From positions 388,458 through 452,457 of the forward strand of contig JAJVDF010000362.1 in the NCBI GenBank assembly GCA_022410635.1: DNA of 64,000 bases, read 5' to 3'. Each line of letters opens with the position of its first letter. The stretch's first letter is position 1. The stretch is from Tretioscincus oriximinensis (taxonomy: Eukaryota; Chordata; Lepidosauria; Squamata; Gymnophthalmidae). Made by a program: the position numbers and the translations under genes. The notes under the pieces were generated by a model that was given only the letters and a program-made list of their open reading frames with translations, was not told the DNA's origin and ran no database searches. Positions 23,186-35,164 of this stretch are shown piece after piece.

Positions 23186-23810
23186 TGTTTATTCTAACCA
23201 TTTTCTTTATAGGTGCTTAGTTTTAGGCCCCCTCCTAAATCTGGAGCTTATTTTAAACCCAAAACAACTCAATTACCCATCTGTCTTCACCTTTCTGTGT
23301 TACTATAGTGAGGAGCTGACATATTCACAGGGAATTGTATTCCTGTTCCATTGAACAGCCAAGAACTTGTCTACAAAGTTTCCTGATTGGTTGCTCTTGC
23401 CCCATCCCCTAATTATGTCTCAAGTCCAGTATGGACATCTTACCTTGATTCTCAGCCAAGTGCACACACCTTGCTTCAAAACCTAGCTGAATTCTCACTT
23501 TTTTCTGCCTCTTCACATACCCACAGAGTAGTATAACCCGGGACTTTTTACGAAAACTCCATGAGCATGTGAGGAGGCATATTCTAGAAGGAGGAGGAGG
23601 AGGGTATTTATACTCCAGAATCGCTTACAGGGTTTATTTTCACCTGAAAGCTTACATCTTATTCTATGTTCCCCATCAGGTTCATTATGGTTTTTAAAAA
23701 ACTTTTCGATGAGAAAAATGGGATAAATAATTACCAATAAATGGTTAAACAGAGACCTAAGTTCTGTTTCATTTAAAAATATAAGATGCATAAGAAAGCT
23801 TATGTTACAA
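23186..23810. other. No gene recognised
   Basis: AT-rich. A small frame at 23513-23791 (minus) has no domain. A short GGAGGAGGAGGAGG run lies near 23590-23603. Confidence 0.4.
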
Positions 23811-24110
23811 CAAAGAAGAAAAAGAAGAACTGGAGTTTTTATACCCTGCTTTTCTCACCCAAAGGGATTCAAAGCAGCTTGCAAAGATTTTTTTTGCCTG
23901 AAGGCTTACATTCTATCTTTCCCAACAGGCTGTGGTGGTTCCCATTTACCTATTTGCAGTCAGTTGCAATTTCTTGCAATTCTTGCTTTCAAATAGCTGG
24001 TTAGGCTAGAGCAACAGGCTAGTGATCACTCCTCCCCATGTCCGACACCGGACTTTGAAACCTGATCTCTTAGATGAGAGATCATCTCCTTAGCGATTGC
24101 ACTATTCATG
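23811..24110 (-). mobile_element. tRNA-headed SINE, second head type, minus strand, full length
   Basis: On the minus strand: head GTGCAATCGCTAAGGAGATG, B-box-like AGATCAGGTTTCAAAGTCC, body with CTAGCCTGTTGCTCTAGCC, then tail AGCAGGGTATAAAAACTCCA followed by GTTCTTCTTTTTCTTC. The tail is nearly the same as that of the 13852 SINE, although the head differs. The 16565 copy is a shorter relative. Confidence 0.75.
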
Positions 24111-24560
24111 CAGAGTTTATATATGCTACTATTTCAACACATATTACTTTATATATCATCCTGTAGAAACATTTGTCTAATTAGGCAGCTGATCCCTGCA
24201 TATGTTCTGTCACTTCTTTAAGTTGAATGGATGATTTCATGTGTGCACTATAGTGTATGTTCTTTTACAGCTAAGTACTGTTATGTCACACCAGAAAGAA
24301 GCTGTAACCAAGGATTGACATACCTGTCTCTCATACTGAGCTTTACTGGCAGAGCAGAGCAGCTCATAATGTTGAACAATTCAAGACAAACATTTTAAGG
24401 CTGGATTTCTCAATACTATTGTTACTGAAACTCATAATTAGCCTATTACAGAATTGTGCCAAAATCTAATCAACCAAATTCTTGCAAGGTTTCTTCTCTG
24501 TCAAGAAGGTTTTGTTTTTCTCCTTCGTTAAAAGAATACTGCAGAACTGAGCAGGTTTTA
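24111..24560. other. No gene recognised
   Basis: AT-rich interval with no repeat or exon signature. Confidence 0.4.
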
Positions 24561-24573
24561 TTTTTGCAACATT

Positions 24574-25151
24574 TTTTTTTAAAGTAATTTTTTATTCATT
24601 TCATAGAAACAAAGACATACAAAAACATACACACATATGAAGGTAAACTACAACAAAAACAAAGACAAAAACAAAATCTCATTCCCCCCCTTCCTCCCTT
24701 CCCGCCCTTAGAAGAGAAATACCCACTGAACTCCAACTTTGATTATACAAATAGCCGTTGATCCAGAAGCATAGCAATTACATGTGAGAGAATTCCGCAA
24801 TTATTGTGCCCAACACCATATGAGATTAACTTTTGCCATTTCGTCTCCCAGCTTACTTTTTGCAATTGACCTATCAGTCTCAGTCTTTTTTGCCTTATTA
24901 CATCAAATAAAAGAAACTCCGCGAGATATTCATACCATATCTGTGTTGTCCAAATCTGTTTTTCCTTCCAGCCCCTGGCTACTACGATTTGGGCAGCCCA
25001 TACCGCTTGTTCAATAATGAAACAATCCTGTGCCGAAAATGGCAGTTGTGCTGTATTGCACATTATGTTGAGTTTAGGGGATCTTATAACTTGCACTCTT
25101 AAGATCTCTTGCAGTTCTCCTGCTATTAAATTTATTTTTTATTTTTTATTT
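24574..25151 (-). mobile_element. 5'-truncated L1 LINE with 13-bp target duplication
   Basis: On the minus strand, a frame at 24743-25096 (117 codons) contains AAQIVVARGWK, then QIWTTQIWYEYLAE, resembling the extreme C-terminal part of L1-type ORF2. A 3' untranslated part follows, with purine and G-rich sequence, and the element ends in a poly(A) tract (T-run at 24574-24580). TTTTTGCAACATT flanks it at 24561-24573 and 25152-25164. Target-primed insertion leaves exactly this structure. The element lacks RT and endonuclease and is dead. Confidence 0.75.
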
Positions 25152-25164
25152 TTTTTGCAACATT

Positions 25165-25373
25165 ATCTTGAATGCTATGACTGTTTTTCCACGGCCAAAT
25201 ATCCTCCTAAATTGGAGTTTGTTTTGAAGGACACTCAGACCAAATTCAATATACAAAATATGCTAAAGAAAGCCCAGAGGAACGTTTGTGAAAGGTTCAA
25301 AGAACTATAATCTCATAATAAATGAAAAAATGGGAATCATCTGATCAATACACAGGGGTGGACAGTCAGGGGT
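25165..25373. other. No gene recognised
   Basis: AT-rich DNA between the L1 and the GC-rich block. The frame 25017-25310 crosses the L1 boundary and is chance. Confidence 0.4.
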
Positions 25374-26450
25374 GTTTTTTTTTGCTATATAGGGGAGAAA
25401 ATCTCCTTACCGGGGCTTGTCCCCAGAACAAGGGGGTTGCCGGTGGCAGCGAAGAAGGACGGCCGTCTAGGAGTTGCGTCCTCCTTGTCTCACTGATCCG
25501 GCAGCGTGACGTGGAGCAGCGTGACATCCGGCGCTGGTGGGAGGGGCGCCGCTCGTATATACAAGGCCGCGACGCCCCTCCCTCCTCCTCTCTCTTCCGG
25601 AAGTGTGTTCTCCCACCCTTTCCCTCCCTTTCTTTCTTTCTTTCTTTCTATCATCATGGTCAGAGGGGGGGCTGGCGTTTGTGCATCTTGACTTGCCAAG
25701 GTAGTCTGAGCCTGGTAGGAGGCATCCCCATGACTACCATATATTTGAGGGCCCTTCATAAGAGGATTCTGCGTCTGCCTGCTACCCCAGGGATGGGTAG
25801 GTGTCACGCAGGTCTGGAGTCTAGAGAGGCGGCTGCACAAAGGAACGATCCTTGACAGCCCACCCAAACCTCTCTGATCCTCTAGGTGAGGCCGACACCT
25901 TGGGTGGGTGGAGTGACTTCTGATGGGCAGCCTGGGCAAGGCGGACAGGCACAGCTGACCCACCGGGAGAGTGGGCAACGGCCATGGCCTCACACCACCC
26001 GGTGTGGAGCACAGGGTCCACTACAAGGCCCGGGCTGGCCAAATGATGACGCTGCTATGTCATTTGGACAAGCAGCCCATAAGGGGCCACGTCACAGGTG
26101 GGCGTGGCCTGTCTTTGTCCGTGTCATGCTGGGCAGCTGACCGGATTGGGAGTCAAGATACTGCGCCTGCAGCCTCTTACTCGAGCCATGGCCTATTTCT
26201 TCCACTTTTGGGTTATTTGTAAAATGTTAAGATGTCGTCGTAAATTGTTAAGCACTTGTTCACTTTGTATTTCTAGAAAATATGCGGGATGAGTCTTCAA
26301 TGTTATGGGTAGCGTATAATCTACATTAGAAAGCTCCGAATCTTTTGAATATTGTTAAGTTAATAAAAACACTTGTTGGATAATAAGCGAGTCCGTCCCT
26401 TGTTGTGCTGTGCCCGGCAATCTCTCCCTATTTTGCCAGGAATCAGCCAG
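25374..26450 (+). mobile_element. GC-rich block, candidate solo LTR (or small unknown transcription unit)
   Basis: This ~1.07-kb CpG-containing island stands out sharply from AT-rich flanks. A TATA-like GTATATACA lies at 25555-25563, with TGACGTGG upstream. A CTTT run is at 25628-25648, an ATG follows it at 25656, and AATAAA is at 26362-26367 with GT-rich sequence after it. Promoter plus poly(A) signal without coding domains suggests an LTR. I found no clean TG...CA ends with a matching duplication, and the TATA-to-poly(A) distance (~800 bp) is long. A 177-codon frame at 25322-25855 shows no known domain. An unspliced host transcript or promoter island is the alternative. Confidence 0.4.
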
Positions 26451-26845
26451 TCAGTGCAGGGTTTCCTTGAGAGAGCAAAACTAGGCAGCAGGCAATGAGA
26501 AATTCTTATTCTTATTGGCTATTTCTTGCCAAGTAAACGCATAGGAAAGTTTGATTGCTGGGAGAGATGTAAAGGTGAAGAACCTCCTCTGTAAGGTAAG
26601 TTTGTCTTTTTATTTGATTTTAGGTTCAGTTTTTAACTTTAGTCTGGTTACAATCCAGGAGATACTGGAAAATGTCTATTCTGTGAAAATTATTCTGGGC
26701 TAGCTGCAGTATCAGTTCTGAAACTATGCAAACTTCGTTGCTAGGCTCCACATGTTCCAGTGGCCCCAGACAAAGGTTTCTGATATCAGAGTCCATAGAG
26801 GATCCATTATGATACTGCATCTTTGCATGACTGAAATACTTCCCC
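26451..26845. other. No gene recognised
   Basis: Possibly the upstream body of the LINE whose tail lies at 26846, but no frame supports this. Confidence 0.35.
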
Positions 26846-26899
26846 ATAGACTGAGACCCTCAGGTATATGGAGGGGTATAAGTACAAATAAATAAAAAA
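26846..26899 (+). mobile_element. LINE/SINE 3' tail, plus strand
   Basis: GACTGAGACCCTCAGGTATA, then GGGGTATAAGTACAAATAAA and an A-run. Same tail type as at 33868 and 52880. Confidence 0.65.
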
Positions 26900-29788
26900 A
26901 AACCAGATAAACATGAAACCTTCACATGACTCCACAAATCAGATAATTCTGTTAGTTCATTGGTGAACCTGTTTAATCAAGTCCATTAGTAATCTAGATT
27001 CGGAGGTTTCTAATGTAGATTATACTTGGAGGCACACATTCTATTAGGGATAAAACTCTCTCTGGCCTGTGGACAAAAGACTATGGAACCGTTTATTAGA
27101 AATAAAAAATAAGGGCATAAAAGTGTTACAATTAATTATCTTCATCTCATAATTTAAGCTCTAATTTGCATATGTACATTACCAAGCTATGCCTTAGAAA
27201 TCTAATTTATGGTATAACATTTGATGTGTTGAGTCATGTGGATGCATGCATCATTATGCAGATATTATTTTAAACTAACTCTGTAATTTTAAGTAATATT
27301 TTATGTCAATGTAGACACTTCTACTTTTAGGTGCACAGATGAAATGGGAAGATTACAGATTACTTTCTGATTTTAGAACAACATCTGTTCATTTTACATA
27401 TTTTATATAAAATGCATAGTTACTTCAAATGCAAACAGTTACAATTTCACTAAAATGTATGAATTCAGGAATAAATTACTTTTTAGGAAACCACACTTTA
27501 CTAGTGAACATATCATTTACTAGTGAATATATCCCTTTATTTCTTTACTCATATCATAATACATATCATACAAAACAGAAGTGGTATAATTATATCCCGT
27601 TGTGTAAAGTTCAGACGTTGAAGACTGTATGAAAAGCAAAGCATTGTGTTCTTTAGATCCATTGGGAAACTTTGTGGGTGTAGTGATTAAATTTAATATA
27701 ACTGACCTCGTTGTCCTACCTTTAATGAGCCAAAATGGACAGAAATGTCCTTGATCCAGCTGCTGCTCCTTGGAGTCTTGGACTGTAATTTGTCTCTCTT
27801 AACCCCATGGAAGATTCAATTGACTAATGGACTGGCCTCTCACCTCTCAAATGACGTTGGAAGGTTCTGGCTTGAAGTGAAATTAGTCTTAGCTACTTAC
27901 TTATTCTAAAGAATGTTATACCTACATAAAAAGCAATTTACGCTTGCTCCTGCTGTGAAACATCAAAGGGCTTTTGGTAAATTTGTTCAAAGAAACTAAT
28001 AATAATAGTTGGTCTTGTCTGTAAAGCTGTGTTATTTTCTTAATCAAGACATGTAATGAGGATTATTCCAATAGAAATTGATATTTCTAACATTTCTTTT
28101 TCTTCAAAATAATAAAAGAGTAAGAATAAGAACAACAATGGGCAAACAACACATTAATCACATAGAATTTTGTCAGTTTTCTCTGCTTAGTAGCTTGAAA
28201 AGGTTATTTCTTTAAGCTGATGACCATTCCCAAATGGATCTTCTTCATGAGAATTACTGTTTGTACATGGTTGAGATTGTAGTAGACCCAGTTTATATTA
28301 CTTTAACAAAAGATGAAATAAGTTGATACCTTCCTTTTTTTCTAACAAAGAATTACATTTGTTGGTGCTCAACAATGGTCATGCATTGTTGCATTAAGAC
28401 ACCTTACGCTTTGGTTCAAGACACTTCTTGTTCATTCCATAGAGTCAGTGGATCCAAGAGTCTAATTCTTACATTAACAAAGACCAACATCCACTTCAGC
28501 TGTATCTGGTACCTGCACAATTGCAGCAATTATTGGTGGGATTCCAGGGATCTCAATGCCCTGACATATCTGGCAGGTTAAATAGATAGTTGGATGTACA
28601 AGTTCAAAGGTATTTGTGAAGTCAACTTTCTGGTGCAAGAACAATTTCTATGGCTTTCTATACACTGGACCTTATTCTGGGATATATCTTCACCACAGTT
28701 CACAGAATCTATATTAATATGCCAACAGTTGGCTCCTATTCTGGGCCAATAGTTGGTTTCCATTGCATAAATAATTATATACTATTCTTAGCAAATGTGT
28801 TGGAAAATGTTTCCTCGAAAATTTCTTTCCTCTTGACATACCCCACCCTTCCTTTTGGGCCAGGAAATGAAAATTAACTCTCAGGAATTATCCTCTTAAT
28901 TGAATCCATAAAAGGCATTAATTGAAAAGGTATTTTCTTGCAACTTTTATGTACATAAAATAATATTATTTTCTGTCTTGTGATTACTGTTTCATTACTT
29001 TTTTCTTTCCTTTTTCTCCCCTTACGTATTTTTTCCAACAATAATCCTACGAATAAATAAAACTGAAAATGTCAGGACTGTGAGGTTTTAGTTAAGATCA
29101 CCACTGAGTCCATCATCACGTTTTCTTCAGTTAATCCCAATACTAAAGTTTGTGCCAGTGCAAAGAGGAAAAAACAGATTAATCCTATTTTTCAGGAAAA
29201 TGAAGATTGTTAAAGATGTAATGTGGCCTGAATGGCTTTGGGTTTTCCAAATATCTCTTTGCATTTCTTCTACAAATCACCATCCCAGTGACCTACATAG
29301 GGTTAGCACAAAAAATGAGGCAGGAGTTTTTCAGCTTTAGTGGATATAGTGCTGCAGACATTGTAAGCTGAACTTGCTGAACGTTCTTTGGCTGTGTCCC
29401 AAGGTTGGGCCAATAATCCACTAATCAAATAAGTGACATTTGTGTTGCATTTGTTTGCATTGTACATAAACTGATACATATGGGAGTTTAGGGCTGATTA
29501 TCTAGATTTAGTTTGCTGGTTAAAGCAACTGTTGAATCACTATATAAGGTTATTGCAAAAAGATTGCAACGTGTGGGTAATTCTGGTGAGAAACTGCAAG
29601 GATGAGAGGCAAAGGAATATGATATTCACAGCATACTATCCAATTGCATTTTAAAGAAGGGACTACTCTGCTTCCTCTAAACAACCAGCAAACAAAATGG
29701 CTGATGGGAAGAGTGTGTCATATGCACAGAAAATCTCAGTTGTCAGGAGCTAACAGAATGACGTAACTTGAAATATACTGTTAAGTTA
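26900..29788. other. No gene recognised
   Basis: Nearly 3 kb of AT-rich DNA with only short frames and no transposon motif. Either unique sequence or repeats too old to see. Confidence 0.4.
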
Positions 29789-29796
29789 TGAATGAG

Positions 29797-30355
29797 TAGA
29801 CTAACCAGATTTTCTGAGACCCAAACCGGGATAATTAATATTAATGCTAATTTACATATTCATAAATATGCAAATTACCCACCAAAATGTATTCCCTTCC
29901 AAAATTCCCACCTGAGAAATCGGTGAAGCATGTGATTTTTTTTTTAAACTGTGGAAGAATTTTAAACTGAGAATTTTTGGAGTGCATCAGAATTTTTTAA
30001 TTTTTTTACAGAGAGGAAGATGCCTTCAGAAGCCGGCCCCTGTTGCCAGAACCCCCTAGTGGTGGTGCAGCAATTTTAAAAAAAATGAAATGTGAGAGAA
30101 AGTTTTGAAGTATGTGAGAATTTTTATTTTTTACTGAGGGGAGGGTGCCTTCAGGAGCTGGTCTCAGATTCCAGAGCCCCCTAGTGGTGCTGCAGTGAAT
30201 GTTTTTCAATTTTTTAAAAAAAAAATTCAATTTTTTATTTTATTTTTTTTCCTCAGCAAAAACTGGGGAAATGGCGCCCCCCCCCCCACGGGAGGGCATG
30301 GTAGACACCCCAAAACCAAATTCCCCCCCCAAAAAGGGGGCATCTGGTTAGCCTA
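29797..30355 (+). mobile_element. hAT non-autonomous element with perfect 8-bp duplication and internal duplication
   Basis: The 559-bp element has left end TAGACTAACCAGATTTTCTG and reversed right end TAGGCTAACCAGATGCCCCC. TGAATGAG flanks both sides (29789-29796 and 30356-30363). Inside, a segment with GCCTTCAG(A/G)AGC, CCAGA and CCCCCTAGTGGTG occurs twice, about 125 bp apart (CTAGT at 30056 and 30181). The relative at 37638-38009 has it once. No transposase frame. Confidence 0.88.
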
Positions 30356-30555
30356 TGAATGAGGTGCATTAAAATCATGCTTATGAAAAACCTAGTCATA
30401 AGAAATGGTGAAATAAACCAGTGCTATGTGGAGCTGCAAAACATATGTCCTTTTCTGTGTGTGTCTGTGTGTGATAATCTTTGTTCTATGTTACTGCTGG
30501 ATATCCATTCTTCCTAAATTGTGTGTTTGGTAGACAAACACTGATAATTTAATAG

Positions 30556-30718
30556 AATAAGAGTTGTTTCTTATACCCTACTTTTCTGAACCTGAACATA
30601 ACATTCTGTTTTGCTCGTCACAAAAGATATCTTGTGAAATAGGTGGGGCTGAGAGAGCTCCAAAGAACTGTGAATAGCCCAAGATCACAAAGCTAGCTTC
30701 ATGGAGGAGTATAGACAA
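30556..30718 (-). mobile_element. tRNA-type SINE fragment, minus strand, head missing
   Basis: Inverse of the SINE body: CTTGTGAAATAGGTGGGGCT, GAGAGAGCTCCAAAGAACTG, then GCCCAAGATCAC. The tail side (TTGTTTCTTATACCCTACTT) is present, but the tRNA-like head is lost. Confidence 0.65.
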
Positions 30719-32264
30719 AAGTAAAAAAGAAATGTCTTGGATGTGTTTATTTATTTTAAAAATCAAAAAAATCAAAAAAGAAAGATGTTTCTCACAAATA
30801 GATAATGGGCACATTTCAGGAATCCAGCAGGCAGTCTTTCCAGTTTCTGCTCTTCAGTCAAAGCTCAGTTCTCGTATGAGAAAGTTCCTGCATGTGACTT
30901 GTAGAGGTCAGAAAATACAGACCAAGGCAGTTATAGCCCACTTGATAAATGTTTAATGGAAAAGATAAAGGCACAGAAAGGAAGGTTACTTCAAAAGATA
31001 AGGTAAGCTTTAAACCCCTTCTGCTGAAGTTCTAAAGCACCACACAAATCAGACGGAAAAACAAGTATCTCTTTTACAAGGAGGAATAAAAAACTTTCTA
31101 GAAATTATACAGGTTTGGGCGCAGCGGTACTTATTTAGGTCTTCTTGTGAAATAGGTGGAGCTGTAAAATAAGAGCCATCTATTTGTTTAGATGAAATTT
31201 GTATTTTCACAATAACCTGTTTCCATCCCTACTGTAAAAGATAGAGGTCAGATGTTAACCACCATGTTGTAAAAATACTATCTAGTATTATTCCTGACTG
31301 ATAGTTAGAAATAAACTTTAAATTTGGCCTACCTTTGAAAACTAGAGTTTATGTAGTTCCTGCCCATTTTTTATCCTTTTCTTTTTTTTGCTTCACCTGT
31401 CACAAAAGAAAAATCACTATTTGTGAAGCACAAAACCATTTCAGATTTCAGACCAACCACAGAGCACTTTGATGTAGAAACTGATTGAGGCACCCTTATG
31501 ATTTCTTTATATTGCTTCTTCCACCAAATTTCCCGGTATTACCACTGATTTTAGCTTTTGTTCTGTTCTTTAATTCATCTCTCCCTGGGTTTCTCCATGG
31601 GTTGCATTATTTTTTAGTTCATGGATCATTATATAGTTGTTAATACCTGGTGAATGCTAAACACACTATAGGCTGGATGCTAGAACAATAGGAAGAGTTT
31701 TGAAGCAGAATACACACTTACCTGATGGTTACACTTTGTCTCAGACTTCGGTACCTGAGTAAATCAGAGTAGTTGATTTACATTCTATTTAATTTCATGA
31801 AGAGCAGCAAACCTAAATCAAGTTTTAATTCCAATAGCTGCTGCGTCTTGGGTTGGAAACTGCTATCAAAACTTGTTTCAACATGAAATAAGTCAGAATG
31901 ACAACAGCAATTTAATTCTTATTTTTAAGTTAGCCAAATTGTTTGAAGACGAAAAGATCTGTGTCTGTATGCCACGGTGAAAGAAGAAAATATAGCACAA
32001 TTCGCACATTTGTATACCACATCTGTTTGTTTATGATATTTAAATCTCAACCTTCATCCAGTGAATGGGGAGTTATAATAATTGAAAGAATTATTTCTTT
32101 CTTATACATTTACAAGAATTAAAGCATTACTAAATTATACTCCCCTCTTCTCCAGGGCTATGGGAAAACTAAATTTTGAAGAGGTAAGATTTAATCTGCA
32201 CTGAAAATCAGTCATCTGTATCCATGCTGTGGATTTTTTTTTAGAGTTCCTTGGACTGAAAAGA
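30719..32264. other. No gene recognised; small SINE scrap near 31140
   Basis: CTTCTTGTGAAATAGGTGGA at about 31141 is a short inverted scrap of the SINE body. Otherwise AT-rich and unclassified. Confidence 0.35.
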
Positions 32265-32535
32265 GAACAAGTCAATACTAGAAGAAATCAATCTTGGAAG
32301 ATTGGAAGAACAAATACTTAAGCCGAAGCTAAAATACTATGATACATAAGGAGAAAACAAGAGTCATTGAAAAAGACCCTGATACTGGGAAGGAAGAAGG
32401 GAAAGTTCAAGGATGAAGTAAAAGGTGGTGTTATGGAAGCAACAAACATGAGTTGGCCATATTTTGGGAGACAGTGGAGAGGAAAGGGGCCTGACATGCT
32501 ATAGTGCATGGGGTCATGAAGAGTAATACAGAACT
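32265..32535 (+). mobile_element. Bov-B (RTE) LINE 3' end, plus strand
   Basis: Contains GGAAGCAACAAACATGAGTT, GGGAGACAGTGGAGAGGA, CCTGACATGCTATAGTGCAT and GGGGTCATGAAGAGTAATAC. This is the order of the Bov-B ORF end and short 3' tail. Frame is broken. Comparable ends are at 52360 and 60225. Confidence 0.75.
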
Positions 32536-33675
32536 GAATAACAGCAATATTGCACTTCTATCCAAATGATTTTATTTCTTTATTCTACCCTATACACATG
32601 GGTTTCAGGGTGCTGGGATATTCCACAATTTAGTCTTTAACTGGAAGCAGATATTTCTTCATTTTCTTGGGGAATATCATAAAAGAAGACACCTTCTCAA
32701 CTCCATTTTGGAGTGAATAGACACCTCTAGCTCACATGACAAAGGGGGCTTCCACTACAATTGTGGACAATTTGTTGGACCCAGTAAGATGCCTTAAAAA
32801 TTAAGTGGGAACACAAACTGTATACCATCAAGGATAGAGCTTTGGAACTTTAATTGCTATAGAAAAAAATATTTTTCCCCTGGTATCTAATGGCCCCTGG
32901 GTGGGTTACCTTTTCAAACTAGTTAAAAGTGGGAACCATTTCAGAGTACTGCACTGAAAGTTACTAATTGTTATTCTTTTTCATGCAAGCATGTGTTTTA
33001 TTTTAATTTCAGGGAGTGATTGTCACCTAATCCATGTAATTTCATCTTCATAAAAATAAGAGGAAAGCAATCAGGATTTGTGGACTATACCTTTTTATCA
33101 AAGTCTTTGTCTTTCATACATCATTTTAATATATACATTTTTGTAAGCACAAGAACAAGGAAAAGCATTCCACAGTGTTTCCCAACAGTCTCATTACTGG
33201 AGCAAATCTTTAATTTCCCCAAGGAAAGCATGCTAGCAACACTTTAAAATAAATAAATAAATGAAATACAATTGAGTTTGAATTATAGAAAGTAGAAACA
33301 GGCAGTATGGTGGCAGCCCACTGTTGTTTTCTGTTGCAAAGAAATACTTTTTAATTAAAGTATCCTAATAAGAAAATTATGTGCTAGAAGAACAAAGGGA
33401 GGATAGAAGGCAATATATTTATCAGCTTTAAAATTACTGAACAATTAGACAAGGCCTTTATGAAGTTATCCATTAGGACAGAAAGGTTTCTCAATAACAG
33501 GGTACAAAGTAGCAAAATCTTAGGTAAATTGAATTTGGTAATGGAACAATAAATTCCCCTCAAGTAAAACGCCCTCAGCAAAAAACACAGGGAAGAAAGA
33601 GACTTTGAAAACCATTATTGTTTTCAGTTAGAGACTAGAATATGGAAATACTCCAGTACTATATTTGAATTCATG
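32536..33675. other. No gene recognised
   Basis: AT-rich, with short frames of no recognisable kind and an AAATAAATAAATAAATG run near 33248-33264. Confidence 0.4.
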
Positions 33676-33932
33676 GCCAGTTTGATGTAGTGGTTGAGTG
33701 TTGGACTCGTACCTGGTAATCTCCCGGTTTGATTCCCCACTCCTCCACGAAAGCCAGCTGGATGACCTTGGGCCAATCACAGTTCTTTGAACTCCCTCAA
33801 CCCCACCCATTCCACAGGGTGTCTGTTGTGGAGAAAGCAACAAAAGCTATGTGTGCCGTCCTATGGTTGGCAGCCCTGAGACCTTCAGGTATAGGGCAGG
33901 ATACAAGTACAAACAAACAAATAAATAAATAA
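33676..33932 (+). mobile_element. Complete tRNA-headed SINE with LINE-type AAATAAAT tail
   Basis: About 257 bp. A-box-like TGATGTAGTGG is at 33683-33693 and B-box-like GGTTTGATTCC at 33726-33736. The CORE-like body follows (GCCAGCTGGATGACCTTGGG), then GGTGTCTGTTGTGGAGAAAG. The tail is CCTGAGACCTTCAGGTATAG, then AAATAAATAAAT. The head and body match the 13852 copy but the tail differs. Internal boxes would recruit RNA polymerase III in active members. Confidence 0.85.
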
Positions 33933-33975
33933 TGTAGAAGTGAAATCACTATACTCAGCTCCATACTCATGGTAT

Positions 33976-35152
33976 AAGAGGTCAGACTTTGTCCTGGATT
34001 GGAAACTGGCTAAAAGATAGAAAACAGAGGGTAGTATTAAATGGACAGTTCTCTGAGTGGAAAGAGGTAAGAAGTGGGGTACCCCAGGGGTCTGTACTGG
34101 GACCTTTGCTTTTCAATATATTTATAAATGATCTGGATGCTGAGGTAAATAGTGAAGTAGCCAAGTTTGCTGACAACACTAAACTGTTCAGGGTAGTGAA
34201 AACTGAAAATGATTGTAAGGCACTCCAGAGTGATTTATTGAAATTGGGTGAATGGGCATCAAAGTGGCAAATGCACTACAGCTTAAGCTAGTGCAAGTTC
34301 ATGCATATTGGGGCAAAGAATCCCAACTACTCCTATCACCTGATGGGAACCAAGCTGTAACCAAGCAAGAAAAGGATCTTGGGGTGTTGGTGGACAATTC
34401 AATGAAAATGTCAACCCAGTGTGCAGCAGCATCAAAAAAGGCAAATTCCATGTTAGGGATAATTAGGAAAGGAATCGAAAACAAGTCAGCAAATGTTGTT
34501 TTGCCTCTTTATAAATCTGTGGTGAGGCCACATTTGGAATACTGTGTTCAATTCTGGTCACCACATCTCAAGGGGGATATTTTGGAACTGGAGAAGGTGC
34601 AGAAAAGGGCAACAAAAATGATCAAGGGTCTGGAGCACCTCCCTTATGAAGTCAGGCTGCAACATCTGGGCCTCTTCAGTCTTGAAAGGCGACGTTTGAG
34701 AGGTGATCTGATTAAAGTGTACAAAATCATGCATGATATGGACAGGTTGAATAGAGAAAAATGTTTTCTCTATCACACAACACAAGGACCAGAGGGCACT
34801 CCTTAAAACTGTTGGGTAGAAAAGTGAGAACAGACAAAGGAAAGTATTTCTTCACCCAGAGGGTCATCGGCCTGTGGAATTTACTTCCTGAAGAAGTAGT
34901 GGTAGCTGACTGCTTGGATAGCTTCAAGACAGGACTAGACAGGTTTATGGACCCCAAGGGTATAAATGGATACTAGGATGGATGTGTGGATGAAGCATCA
35001 GGCAGGACTCCTGAAATACCATGAACTGGTGCATATTTTGCTTTCCTCTGTTTGGACTGCCCAGGTGCATCTGGTGGGCCTCTGTGTGACACAGAATGCT
35101 GGACTTGATGGGCTGTGTCCTGATCCAGTATGGCTCTTCTTATGTTCTTATG
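33976..35152 (+). mobile_element. CR1-type LINE relic with RT domain
   Basis: 5'-truncated. The first frame (33989-34291) holds the RT block GVPQGSVLGPLLFNIFINDL, with an F-A-D-N in place of the catalytic FADD motif. A stop at about 34288 and a frameshift near 34360 move reading to the frame 34252-34806 (EKDLGVLVDN, RPHLEYCVQFW, GLFSLERRRLRGDLI). A further shift near 34800 leads to 34761-34976. The 3' untranslated part ends in the octamer tail TTCTTATG. Disabled by stop, frameshifts and truncation. Confidence 0.9.
33989..34976 (+). pseudogene. CR1 reverse transcriptase pseudogene
   Basis: This is the coding part of the CR1 relic. It covers the palm-region RT block through the conserved C-terminal region ending near LDSFKTGLDRFMDP. 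At least one in-frame stop and two frameshifts disable it. In the RT palm the residues read F-A-D-N, so one catalytic aspartate has also been replaced. It is inactive. Confidence 0.85.
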
Positions 35153-35164
35153 TATATAATAATA

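Noticed and set aside
25322..25855. 177-codon frame at the GC-rich block
   Set aside because: Starts in AT-rich flank outside the block, has no known domain, and crosses the TATA-like motif that would lie upstream of any transcript.
25362..26463. CAGTCAG near both edges of the GC-rich block as target duplication
   Set aside because: The implied ends do not read TG...CA and the spacing is off; a 7-base match near two edges can be chance.
33683..33736. Possible tRNA gene
   Set aside because: A- and B-box-like motifs belong to a SINE head; no complete cloverleaf, and the CORE-like body follows.
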